From contig CP093829.1 of the NCBI GenBank assembly GCA_033063855.1, forward strand, positions 10,860,243 to 10,924,242: a stretch of DNA of 64,000 nucleotides, given 5' to 3'. Position 1 is the first letter of the stretch; each line of letters opens with the position of its first letter. The DNA comes from Smittia aterrima (lineage: Eukaryota > Arthropoda > Insecta > Diptera > Chironomidae). The notes beneath the pieces were generated by a model that did no database searches, had not been told where the DNA came from, and worked only from the letters and a program-made list of their open reading frames with translations. A program made the position numbers and the translations under genes. Positions 9,267 to 22,190 of this stretch are shown in pieces.

Positions 9267-12200
9267 ATGTGTTCACGGAGGCCAAGTAGTACCTCCGAAC
9301 CGGGCCCTTCACGGCTTCTTCAAGGAATCATCGGAAGTAAAGCAAATGCTTATCATAATCGAATGAAGATTTGGCAGAAACTGAACATGCCATCTTCATG
9401 TTACGATTTGCTGAAGCCTAACACTTTTTCGCTTCCTGATAAACTTTTGAGACATTCAACGAAGCTCAAACCGATTCGCGGACCACACGACAAAAAGTCA
9501 AAGAAAGGAGTAAAAAGTAAGTAAAGCAAAGCTTTCGAGCTTTCTGACTTTCTAAATCTTTCACAGAAGTGAAATCTTACACGGTCGTTCGCAAGGAGCG
9601 AGAGGAATTTCGAAAGAAATTAGTTTCATTGATCATCAGCTCGGAAGAAGAAATAGCGAGAGATGATGGATCGTTTCCTGACGCACAAGAAAAAGAAATC
9701 ATGCGTTACTATTACTACATCAAACATGGAATTGGTAACTTTGATGGTTTCAATCAAAATTTGTTGATTTATTTATTTTTTTACTCAACAGACACTGTTC
9801 ACGTAGCGCCACTTGACAAACGAGTCTTGAATCGTGTGTTCAAGCTTATTCCGAGGAAACTAACAAAATATCACGATCTGCTCGAATCAATTACAGTGGA
9901 GATGAAAGAAGATTACATCACAGCTGTGAAGAAAGCGGTCATTGACTTTGTTCTTGGCGATGCTTTGACTAAAAACATTAACAAACAAGAAGTTTCTCAA
10001 TACCGCCAGGAACTTAAGGAAATGTCAATGAAGTGGCGTCATCGCTACGAAGAGAATCGCAAGAAAATGAAACGAAATCTCTTCGCTATCAATCCATGCT
10101 TATCGCAAATCCTCGAGATTTGGCATACAAACTTCAGAGGAATTTGCTACGTCGACATGAACAAGATTATCGAGAAGACTCAAGCTTACGATTTAAATGA
10201 ATTCACTGTAACAATCACACGACAAATTGAGGACGCAAAAGTAATGTTGCAAGAGAAATGGTTTGGATCGATTCAAAATATCATCAGTCGCATGGCGAAA
10301 AAGAAATTGGTTCCTGAGGCAACAAAGCAGAGACTTCTCAAACGATTTTACAATTCAGTCGCAGCTCTGATGACACAACATCTTCAAGACATGTGCATTA
10401 GAAGCTTAATGGCTTACACAGATTATGTTTGCGATGTAGGAAAGTCCAATCAAGGATTTCGTTTAACAATTTTGCTTGAAGATGAGGACACACTCTCCTT
10501 CACTCCTCCCTTTCCCAAATTTCGGTTTGAACTTCTCAAAATGATTGACTTCATTGTCAAAGCTGGGAACGCATTTCCTCGAATCGAATCGAGTGTTAAT
10601 ATGGACTCAACAGGAACTGAAGAGTTTTTAAAGCCAGCGATACCTTTGGACATCATCGAGAACTGCAAATTGAAAATTCATTTAGTTTTGGAAGAGCAAC
10701 GGATCGGGCCAGAGCTCAGAATGCAAGACTTTGATGACTACGTGAATCTCATGAATGGCCAGAACATTGACGAAATTGAAAAATTTATCAAGAGCAAGCC
10801 TGAGTTTGAAAAATATTGCAAACTCATTGAGCAATATAAAGAGATTGAACATGAGATTGCTCGCAAAGTTTGGGGAGTGGTAACGATGGGTTTCTATGAG
10901 TTTCATCGTGAAGGTCTCATCGATACTTTGGAGGGTTTAGCGCGATTCATGCAACAAGAACTTATCGCGAAAGTGACGGCTGATCAACAAAATGCAATGT
11001 CAAAGATGACACTTGAATATGAAGATATCTCCGCTAAACTTCTCTCAACTCCGAAAGATACAAAAACTCTCATGGAGCTTAAAGAATATGCAGCAAAGAC
11101 TGAAGAAGTGACGATTCCTGGAATGGAAAATCAATTGCGTTTGGTAGGTCAAATTACTGAAAAATATTTTCAATTTCAATGAAATTCTTTTCTTCAAGAA
11201 TCTTCAACAACTTCTTTATTTAACTGATTACACGATTTTGACTCCGCTGGAGATCAAACTTAACACGAACACCTTCCAATGGTATTTGAAGATGCCTTCA
11301 GTCTTCGACGATCACAAGAAAATTATCGCCGAGAAAGTCATCGAGTATCAAGAAATGTTGCGTAAGCGAATCGAATATTTCAAGCGAGATCTTGAATTGT
11401 ACTGGGAACAAGTTCAAGAATACGTAAAATGGGGAGATTTGAAGAAACTTTCCAAGTACAAGAAGAAAGCTACAATTCTTGACAAAAAGTGAGTTTTCTC
11501 GTTTTATTTGCGTTTAAGTCTCTCACGCATCTCATTCGGTACAGATTAACTCACGCGATGCAAAAGATCGACGAGATTAACGAAGAGGAAGCTGCTTATG
11601 GCTGGGAAATGTCACAATATCCATTGCGCAAGCAATGCGCTGATAAACTTCAGCCTTACAAAAAGCTCTTCGACGCTGGCCAAGAATTTATGGACAAGCA
11701 TGATTTGTGGATGCACACTCAAGTCGGAACTTATGAGCCTGAATCGATTGACGACACGATCGGTAATTTGTATCGAGCTGTAATAAAGTTGGAAAAACAG
11801 TTCTCGGACTCAATCAACACTCAGCGATTAGCAACTGGAGTAAGATTAAAAATATTTCTTTTGGACATTTTTAATTTATTTTAATTTTTCAGATCAAAAA
11901 CTCAATCGATGAATTCAAAACGCACATGCCATTGATAAACACTCTTGGCAACCCAGGAATGAAAGATCGTCATTGGGAGCAAGTCTCTGAAATCATTGGA
12001 TTCCCTATTAAAAAGTCAGCGGACATGACACTCGAGAAAGTGATTGACTATGGACTCGCAGATTACGTGAGCAAGTTCGAGTCGATATCAGAAAGTGCTA
12101 CAAAAGAAAATAATTTAGAAAAGGGAATGGCCAAGATGATTAATGAATGGGGAGACATGAACTTCTTCGTGAATGCTTACCGCGACACTGGAACGTACAT

Positions 12201-15200
12201 TCTGTCATCAATCGATGATATTCAAGTTCTTCTCGACGATCATATCATCAAGACTCAGACGATGAAAGGTTCTCCATACATCAAACCGTTCGAGAAAGAA
12301 ATTGTTGCGTGGGAGAAGAAGTTGATGTTGCTTCAAGAGATTCTCGACGATTGGTTGAAGGTTCAAGCAACTTGGATGTATTTAGAGCCGATTTTTGGCA
12401 GTCCAGACATTCAATCACAAATGCCAGAAGAAGGAAGACGATTCAGCGCTGTCGATAAGATTTGGAAAGACTTGATGAGAGCTGTTCACTCAGATACGCA
12501 AGTTCTCGCAGTTCTTGAGATTGATAAAATGTCTGAGAAGTTGAAGAAGTGTTACGGTCTCTTGGAACAAATCCAAAAGGGGCTCAACGAATATCTCGAG
12601 AAGAAACGACTTTACTTCCCTCGTTTCTTCTTCTTGTCGAATGATGAATTGCTTGAAATTCTCTCTGAGACAAAGGATCCAACAAGAGTTCAACCTCATT
12701 TGAAGAAATGTTTCGAAGGAATCTCTACGCTTAACTTCACGGAATCATTGGACGTGACAATTATGAGATCAAGTGAAGGAGAAGAAGTTACGCTTGACGA
12801 TGTGATTTCAACGGCGAAAGCTCGTGGTCAAGTCGAGAAGTGGTTGCTTGAGCTTGAGAAGACAATGAAGAAGTCAATTCGTAACCAAATTTTGTCTTCG
12901 TATGAAGCTTACGCGAGCTCAGTTCGTCACGAGTGGGTTCTGGTATGGCCAGGACAATGCATTCAATCGATTTCAGTTACATATTGGACTCTTGATATTA
13001 CTGAATGTTACACGAACGATGATCCTGTCAAAGCTCTTGAAAATTATTTAATCAAATGCAAAGATCAGATTGGCAATGTCGTTAATCTTGTGCGAGGCGA
13101 ACTCTCCTTGCAGAATCGAATCACACTCGGAGCGTTAGTCGTGCTTGACGTTCATGGACGAGACGTTCTCATCGATTTAATTGAGAAGCAAACTATGAAA
13201 GACAATGACTTTAATTGGCTTAGCCAACTTCGTTATTACGTTGACAACGATCAACTTGTCACAAAAATGATTAACTCAGCTTTGCCCTATGGTTACGAAT
13301 ATTTAGGAAACACTCCGAGACTTGTCATCACGCCATTGACTGATCGTTGTTATCGAACGCTTTTCGGAGCTTTGCATTTACATCTCGGTGGTGCTCCTGA
13401 AGGTCCAGCAGGAACTGGTGAGTTAGGAACTTTTGATCGTTTAGCAAACTCTAGATTCTTTGAATTTTAGGTAAAACTGAAACGACAAAGGATCTCGCGA
13501 AGGCTGTCGCTAAGCAGTGTGTCGTCTTTAATTGTTCGGATGGTCTTGATTACATTGCATTGGGAAAATTCTTTAAAGGACTTGCATCATGTGGAGCTTG
13601 GTCTTGCTTTGACGAGTTTAATCGAATTGATCTTGAGGTTTTGTCAGTCGTCGCTCAACAAATTCTTACGATTCAACGTGGAATCAACGCAGGTGCAGCG
13701 ACGTTGATGTTTGAAGGAACTTTACTTCAATTGGATGTTTCATGTGCTGTCTTCATTACAATGAATCCTGGCTACGCTGGCAGAAGTGAACTCCCTGACA
13801 ATTTGAAGTCGCTGTTTAGATCCGTTGCTATGATGGTCCCCGACTATGCTCTCATCGCTGAAATCGAACTCTACTCTTATGGTTTCTTAACCGCTCGACC
13901 CCTTGCCATTAAGATTGTGGCAACTTATCGATTGTGTTCCGAACAACTCTCATCTCAACCTCATTACGATTATGGAATGAGAGCTGTAAAGTCAGTTCTT
14001 AAAGCTGCTGGAGCTTTGAAGCTAAAATATCCAAACGAATCAGAAGACATTCTCGTATTACGATCTATCAAAGACGTTAACTTGGCAAAGTTCTTGAATC
14101 ACGATGTTCCACTTTTCCAAGGAATCGCTTCAGATCTTTTCCCAGGAATTGATTTACCCGAACCAGATTACGAAGTTTTCAACAAAGCAGTGCAAGACGT
14201 TTGTTTGGAGAACAACATTCAATGCACGCCTGTGTTCTTAGAAAAGATTCAACAACTCTACGAAATGATTGTGGTTCGTCACGGTTTGATGATTGTTGGT
14301 TTGCCATTTGGTGGGAAGACTACAGCTTACAGAATACTCGCTCAAGCTCTTGGAGTGATTGAAGAACGTGGTGGAATGAACGAACACAAAGCAATCTTCA
14401 CTGTCATCAATCCAAAGTCAATCACGATGGGACAACTTTACGGTCAGTTCGATCCAATCAGTCACGAGTGGAGCGACGGAATTCTCGCAGTCAGTTATCG
14501 TCAGTTTGCTAATAGTACAACGAAAGAACGGAAATGGCTCATCTTCGATGGTCCAGTCGATGCAATTTGGATAGAAAATATGAACACGGTTCTTGATGAC
14601 AACAAGAAACTTTGTTTGATGTCCGGAGAAATTATTCAACTCGCTCCAACGACAAATTTAATCTTCGAGCCAATGGATCTTGAAGCAGCTTCACCAGCAA
14701 CTGTCTCTCGTTGTGGAATGATTTATCACGAACCGTCGTCTCTTGGATGGCGACCTCTCTTAGACTCGTGGATGATTAATTTGCCAAAGGCATTCCACTC
14801 AGTGAATCGTCAAGTCATTTTACAAATGTTCCTACGCTTCTGTCCGATCCTACTCTGGTTTGTTCGAAAAGGTGGATTGCAAGAAATGTCACCAACTTCA
14901 GATTCAAATTTAGTCTGTGCCGTGATGAACTTGTTTGACTGCTTCTTAGACGAGTTTAGAGCAGAAACACCTTCAGCCGCAGACAAAGACAAAGACGCAG
15001 CAGTCAAAGAAGTCGAAGTGCGTGCTCAGATTGAAGGAATTTTCTTCTTTGCAGCGATATGGGCGTTGGGCGGTCCACTACTCCAAGACAGTCGTGAGAA
15101 GTTCTCTGAAGTCTTCCGAGCGTTGCTTGAGAAAAATTTTCCTGATGAATTAAATGAAAAATACAAAATCCCCGAAGACATTCAAGTGCCTCCTCTCATC

Positions 15201-18200
15201 AAACCATTCATTTTCCCTATTCCACGAATTGGGTCTGTCTTTGACTATCGCTACATCAAAGAAGGAAAAGGAAAGTGGCGGCCTTGGTCAGATGACATGA
15301 CACAAACTGAAATTATTCCAAGAGACAAGCCAGTGAATCAGATTATCGTGCCGACAGTTGAAACAGTCCGAACTGTTGCGTTGCTTGATTTGCTTGTGAA
15401 GCACTCAAAGCATTTAATGATCATTGGACCAACAGGCACAGGCAAAAGCGTTTACGTTACAGACTTTCTGCTGAAACGAAATGATACTACAATCTTCAAG
15501 CCGTTGCTGATCAACTTCTCAGCTCAAACAACAGCAAATCAGACTCAAGACATTATCATGTCGAAACTCGATAAGCGACGCAAAGGAATTTTCGGTCCAC
15601 CGCTTGGTCAAAAGTGTGTAATCTTCGTTGATGATGTCTCGATGCCGATGAAAGAAACTTATGGAGCTCAGCCTCCGATTGAACTTCTCAGAATGTGGTT
15701 CGATCATGGAATTTGGTATGACAGGAAAGAAAATATTTCCATGAAGCTAACTGATATTCAATTCGTTTGTGCAATGGGTCCACCGAGTTCAGGAAACACA
15801 GTCACACCTCGTTTCGCTCGACACTTTAACACTCTCGTCATCAATGAGTTTCAATCGGATACTCTCGTCACAATCTTCAGTAAAATCGTTTTATGGCATT
15901 TGGATACTCGAGGGTTCTCGAAAGAATTTGATCCTTGCATTGAAGAAATCGTTGGTTCAACTTTAACTGTTTATCAAGCTGCGAGACAATTTCTTTTGCC
16001 AACTCCAGCAAAGTGTCATTACTTATTTAATTTACGAGATTTTTCAAGAGTCGTTCAAGGAGTTTTGCTATCAGTACCTGAGGGAACTGAAACAATTGAC
16101 ACGATGCGTCGTCTTTGGGCTCATGAGATTATTAGAGTCTACGGAGATCGATTAGTTGATGACAGAGATCGTCAATGGCTATTTGATATGATCTACAACA
16201 TCATCACTGAGAAGATGGGCGTTGATCCTGAAGAACTTTTCGCAAGATTAAAGGAACCGAAACAGAAATTAACTGAAACCGATTTAAGAAAACTTTTGTT
16301 CTGCGATTTTACGAATCCAAAAGCTGATAACAAACTTTACTTGGAGGTTGAAGAGTTAGAGCAACTTCGATACACAGTCGAGGCTTATCTCGTTGAGTTC
16401 AACAACATGAGCAAGAAACCAATGAATCTCGTTCTCTTCCGATTTGCGATTGAGCATTTATCGAGAGTTTGTCGAATTATCAAACCTCCAAGAAGCCACG
16501 CTTTGTTAATCGGAGTTGGAGGATCAGGTCGTCAGTCTCTAACTCGATTAGCTGCTCACATTAACGACTATGAGACATTCCAAGTTGAATTATCGAGACA
16601 ATACGGAATGACTGAGTGGCATGAAGACATCAAAACGATTATGAAGAAAGTCAGTGCATCGGAAGGTCAAGGAGCGTTTTTGTTCACCGACGTTCAAATC
16701 AAAGAAGAATCTTTCCTTGAAGATGTCAGCAATCTCTTGAACACCGGAGAAGTTCCTAATCTTTTCAATCTTGAAGAAAGAAATGAAATTCTTGAGAAGA
16801 TGAGACAGATCGATCGAGCAAAGGACAAAAGCATTCAAACTGATGGAAGCCCAGCTTCCTTGTTCAATATGTTCGTGAATGTAAGTTGAAAAATGTTCTC
16901 TATTTACTTTCGTTTTGATTTTTATTTCAATTTTACAGCTCGTTCGAGAACAACTTCACATCGTTTTGTCGATGTCACCGATTGGAAACGCTTTCAGAAA
17001 TCGCGTAAGAAAATTCCCCGCGATTGTCAACTGTTGCACAATCGATTATTTCCACTCGTGGCCGGATGATGCGCTGCTTGCTGTCGCTTCACGATTTCTT
17101 GGCGGAGTTGATCTCACTGACGTTGAACGGCCGATTTGTATTGACATGTGCATGGAGTTTCACACATCGACTGAGTTGCTTTCAGATCAATTTTTAATTC
17201 GCCTCAACCGTTACAACTACGTAACTCCAACATCTTATCTCGAACTGATTCATACGTTCAAAGGACTTTTGGAGAAGAAACGAACCGAAACGAAGACAGC
17301 TCGAACTCGATACCTCACTGGAATTGATCAACTGGAAATTGCATCGAAGCAAATTGATATTTTGAAAGCAAACCTCGAAGAGCTTCAACCTTCATTAAAA
17401 CTCGCAGCTGAGACTGTCGCAAAGCATCTTGCTCAAGTTCAAAGAGATCAAGAGGATACAAACGCAAAACGAGAGCAAGTGATGGTCGATGAAGCAACTG
17501 CAATTGAACAAGCAACAATTGCCACTTCGATTAAAGAGGAATGCGACGCAAAACTTGCTGAAGCGACTCCAAAACTCGAAGAAGCAAATGCAGCTTTGCA
17601 GACACTGACGTCACAAGATGTTACACTTCTAAGATCAATGAGAAATCCTCCAAATGGTGTGAGAGTTGTCATGGAAGGAGTTTGCATAATGAAAGACATA
17701 AAACCTGAGCGAGTTCAAAATCCAAATGGAGTCGGAATGATGGAAGATTACTGGACGCCGTCGAAGAGAATCTTGGCTGATATGAAATTCTTGGAGAGTT
17801 TAATTAACTTCGACAAAGATAACATTCAACCGCGAGTAATTCAAAAGCTCCAAGAGCGAGTGCTGACTAACGAAGAATTTGATCCTGAGAGAATCAAGTC
17901 AGTCTCGTCGGCTTGTGAGGGAATGTGCAAGTGGATCTTGGCGATCATCGATTACGATAAAGTTATCAAAGTCGTTGCTCCGAAACGAGCTGCGTTAGCT
18001 GAGGCTGAATCAAATTACAACAGCGCAATGGCAATTTTGACATCGAAACGAGCTCAGTTGGATATGTTGGAAGCTAATCTCGCGGAACTGAAGAGAAAAC
18101 TTGACGCTCAGATCGCAATTCAAAAGTGAGCGACTCGTTTATCTTTAAATCTTTAATTAATTTGTATTTTCAGTGAATATCAAGCGAATGTCGAAATGTG

Positions 18201-21200
18201 TACGAAGCAATTGGAGAGAGCGACTGAGTTGATTGGAGGCTTAGGAGGTGAAGGCGAACGATGGAAATTGGCAGCTGCAAAGTTAGGAGAAGTTTACGAA
18301 ACGTTGACTGGTGGGATCTTTTTCTTAAATCAAAGAGTTTTACTCAACTTGTCTTTACTTTCAGGTGACGTCTTAGTCGCTTCTGGAGTTGTCTCTTACC
18401 TTGGACCATTTACAAATGATTTCAGAACAAAGCAAATTATTGAATGGCGCGACAAATGTAATTCTTTAGGTATCACTTGCGCTCCAAACTTTCAACTGCA
18501 AAATGTTCTGGGAGATCCAGTTTCCATTCGAGCTTGGAATATTTTCGGACTTCCTAGCGACTCTTTCTCAACTGAAAATGCAATTATCTTTCAAAATGCT
18601 CGACGTTGGCCTTTAATGATCGATCCACAAGGACAAGCCAACAAATGGGTAAAGAACATGGAGAAGGCAAATCGATTGGGAATCATCCGACTCTCTCAAC
18701 CAGACTACACGCGAGTCCTCGAGAATTCAATTCAGTTTGGACTTCCAGTTTTGCTTGAGAATATCGGCGAGGAAATCGAACCACTGCTTGAGCCAGTTCT
18801 TCTAAAACAAACATTCAAACAAGGTGGAGCGATGTGCATAAAATTAGGCGATTCCGTCATCGAATACAATGACAGCTTCCGATTCTACATGACGACGAAG
18901 CTTCGTAATCCGCATTATTTACCAGAAATCGCCGTCAAGGTGACGATGTTAAATTTTATGATCACGCCTGATGGATTACAAGATCAACTTCTTGCTATTG
19001 CTGTTGCTCGTGAGAGGCCAGATTTGGAAACAGAAAAGAATCAATTGATTGTTCAAGGAGCTGAGAATAAGAAGCAACTTAAAGAGATCGAAGACAAAAT
19101 TCTTGAAGTTCTCTCTTCGGAAGGAAATATTCTTGAAGACGAAACTGCTGTTCAAGTCCTTAGTTCATCGAAAGTTTTGTCAAATGAAATCAATGAAAAG
19201 CAATCGGTTGCTGAAGTCACAGAAAAGCAAATCGATACTGCTCGTCTTGGTTACACTCCAATTGCAAAGCATTCAACAATTCTTTTCTTCACGATCGTCG
19301 AGTTGGCTAACATCGATCCCATGTATCAATACAGCTTGCCATGGTTCGTGAATCTCTTCACAAATGCAATCGATAACACAGAGAAAGTCGATGATCTTGA
19401 CCAGAGATTGTCAGACTTGACAAGCTACTTCACTTACAGTTTGTACGTTAACATCTGTCGAAGCTTATTTGAACGCGATAAGCTTTTATTCTCGTTGATC
19501 TTGACGATTAATCTGATGAAGACTGAAGGTAAAATAGCTCAAGATGAATGGATGTTCTTGTTGACTGGCGGAGTCGGACTTCACAATCCTCATGAAAATC
19601 CTGCTGGATGGATTCCATCGAAATCTTGGGACGAAATTTGCAGGTTTGCTGTCACACTCAAATCTTTACTTCAATTATTTCAACTTTCTCTTCATCAGAT
19701 TATCTCAATTCAAAGCTTTTAATAAGCTAAACGAAAGCGTCGCACAAGATTTGAAGCTTTGGCAAGATTATTTCAATTCGGATTCTCCAAACATCGCGAA
19801 ACTGCCAAAGACTTGGGATAAACTTGAAGAATTCCACAAAATTCTTATTCTCAGATGCTTCCGACCCGACAAACTCGTGCCAGCGATTCAAGCTTTTGTT
19901 AATAGTAAGATGCTTTTAATAATAGTCTTGCAATTGATTAAACAAAAATTAAATTTCTAGCAAACATGGGAGAGAAGTTTACTCAACCGCCAGCGTTCAA
20001 TCTCAGTTCATCATATGAGGACTCTCACAGTTGCATTCCTTTAATCTTCATCCTGACACCAGGAGCTGATCCAATTGCAAATCTCTTGAAGTTTGCTGAT
20101 GATCAAGGATATGGAGCCAATCGACTGTTCTCACTGTCACTTGGCCAGGGACAAGGTCCAATCGCTTCTAAGATGATCGACGAAGGAACAAAGTTTGGCA
20201 ATTGGGTGATTCTCCAGAATTGTCATTTAGCTAAAAGTTGGATGGGAACACTCGAAAGAATCTGCGAAGGATTTTTACCTGACACGACTCATCCAGATTT
20301 CCGTTTATGGTTGACTTCTTATCCTTCAGAAGATTTCCCTGTCGTCGTCTTACAGAACGGAGTGAAGATGACAAATGAGCCACCGAAAGGATTGAAGAAC
20401 AACATTTTGCGTTCCTTCCAAAGTGATCCCATCAACGATCCAGAATGGTTTGAGTCCAACAAACAGTCAAGAGACTTTAAGCAATTGCTTTTTTCACTTT
20501 GTTTCTTCCATGGCGTTATACAAGAACGTCGAGCTTTTGGCCCAATTGGTTGGAACATTGGCTACGAGTTTAATGAAACTGATTTGAGAATCAGCGTGAG
20601 GCAGTTGATGATGTTTTTGAATGAATATGACGAGGTTCAATATGTTGCGCTTCGATATTTAACTGGTGAATGTAATTACGGCGGACGAGTCACTGATGAT
20701 TGGGATCGACGATGTCTTAACACAATTCTTTCGAAATATTATTCCTCGGAGATTTTGCAGAACGCTGACTACAAATTTGATGAGGCTGGAAATTATTTCG
20801 TTCCGAAAGTCGTTGAATACGAAGAATACATCAACTTCATTAAGAATCTTCCAATGCTATCGAAGCCTGGAGTGTTTGGACTTCATGAGAACGCAGACAT
20901 CATCAAAGATGAACAAGAGACAAACACATTGCTCACAAACGTTCTAATGACTCAGGTAAGTCGAAAACAAGAGGAAAAAGAAGTTTTTGTTAATTTCGTT
21001 TTAATTTCGTTGAAGAACATAAAATGAAACTTTTAATCTTTTTCGTGCTTGCGCAATCAGGATCGAACGGTAAATTATTCAGGTTTCGTTAGTTGAAAAG
21101 TTTTAATCGTTTAATATTTCATTCATTTGCTTCGTTCAGGATAAATTTACGCTAAAGGTAGAATCTTATTCAGAAAGTTTAGGGAAATTTTATTCTTAAC

Positions 21201-22190
21201 TTTTAAATCATTTTTATTTTTAAAGCTTCTCGAGGATCAGGAAGAGGTTTTAACTAAATCTAAACTTCAATGCATATTTTTCTCAAATAATAACAAATCT
21301 TATTTTCTTAGGCAACTTCTGGAGGTGGCAGTGGAAGTAAAAATGAAAAACTCGTTCTTGAAGTTTCCAGTGACATCCTTGCGAAGCTTCCAAAAGAATT
21401 TGACATTGACGAGACGAACAGAAAATATCCAACGAGTTATCATCAAAGCATGAACACAGTTCTTGTTCAAGAGATGGGACGATTCAATAATTTGTTGAAG
21501 TGTATTCGAAGTAGTTTGATAACAGTCACTCAAGCGATCAAAGGTCTCGTCTCAATAACTCCAGAAATCGAGCAAGTTGTTAACTCAATTGTCATTGGGA
21601 AAATCCCTGCGATGTGGGCAAAGAAATCTTATCCAAGCTTGAAACCTTTGGGAAGCTACGTCGCTGACTTCTTAGCTCGTCTCGAGTTCTTGCAAACTTG
21701 GATGGACAATGGACCGCCCGCAACTTACTGGGTTTCAGGATTCTACTTCACTCAAGCTTTCTTGACAGGAGCACAGCAAAACTTTGCTAGAAAATATTCA
21801 ATTCCGATTGATTTGCTTGTGTTCGACTACGACGTTCAAGCGACTGATACGAAAGACTCTCCACCTGATGACGGAGTTTACGTTTATGGACTGTTCCTCG
21901 ATGGAGCTCGTTGGGATCGAATTCAACGATGTCTTCAAGAGTCTTTGCCTCGAGTGCTTCATGACAAAATGCCATTGATTTGGTTAAAGCCAATCAAGAA
22001 AGACGACGTTGAACCAAAACATTCCTACAACTGCCCAGTCTATAAGACTGCTGAGCGTCGAGGAATCCTTTCGACAACAGGTCATTCAACTAATTTTGTG
22101 ATTGGGATGGATCTGAATGTTGCAAGTGACATGAAGCCCGAGCATTGGATCATGAGAGGATGCGCTTTGCTTTGTCAGCTCAGCCAGTAA
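9267..22190 (+). CDS. Axonemal dynein heavy chain, single-headed inner arm (DNAH3/7/12 group)
   Basis: The CDS is join(9267..9516, 9567..9734, 9792..11143, 11199..11488, 11545..11839, 11893..13417, 13471..16880, 16939..18125, 18174..18310, 18365..19643, 19699..19904, 19961..20955, 21312..22190), 3990 aa. The tail comes first. The AAA ring then shows P-loops GPAGTGKT (AAA1, about 1289-1296), GLPFGGKT (AAA2, about 1570), GPTGTGKS (AAA3, about 1946) and GVGGSGRQS (AAA4, about 2308). A coiled-coil stalk with the microtubule-binding tip around 2660-2790 follows ([16 protein letters not shown]), then AAA5, AAA6 and a full C-terminal domain. It is an ATP-driven minus-end motor of cilia and flagella; in flies this means sperm tails and chordotonal neurons. 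Length and motifs fit DNAH3/DNAH12 best (Dhc62B-like), with DNAH7 the next choice. Twelve of the introns' neighbours are tiny; only the last intron (356 bp) is longer. AATAAA lies at 22247-22252. Confidence 0.93.
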
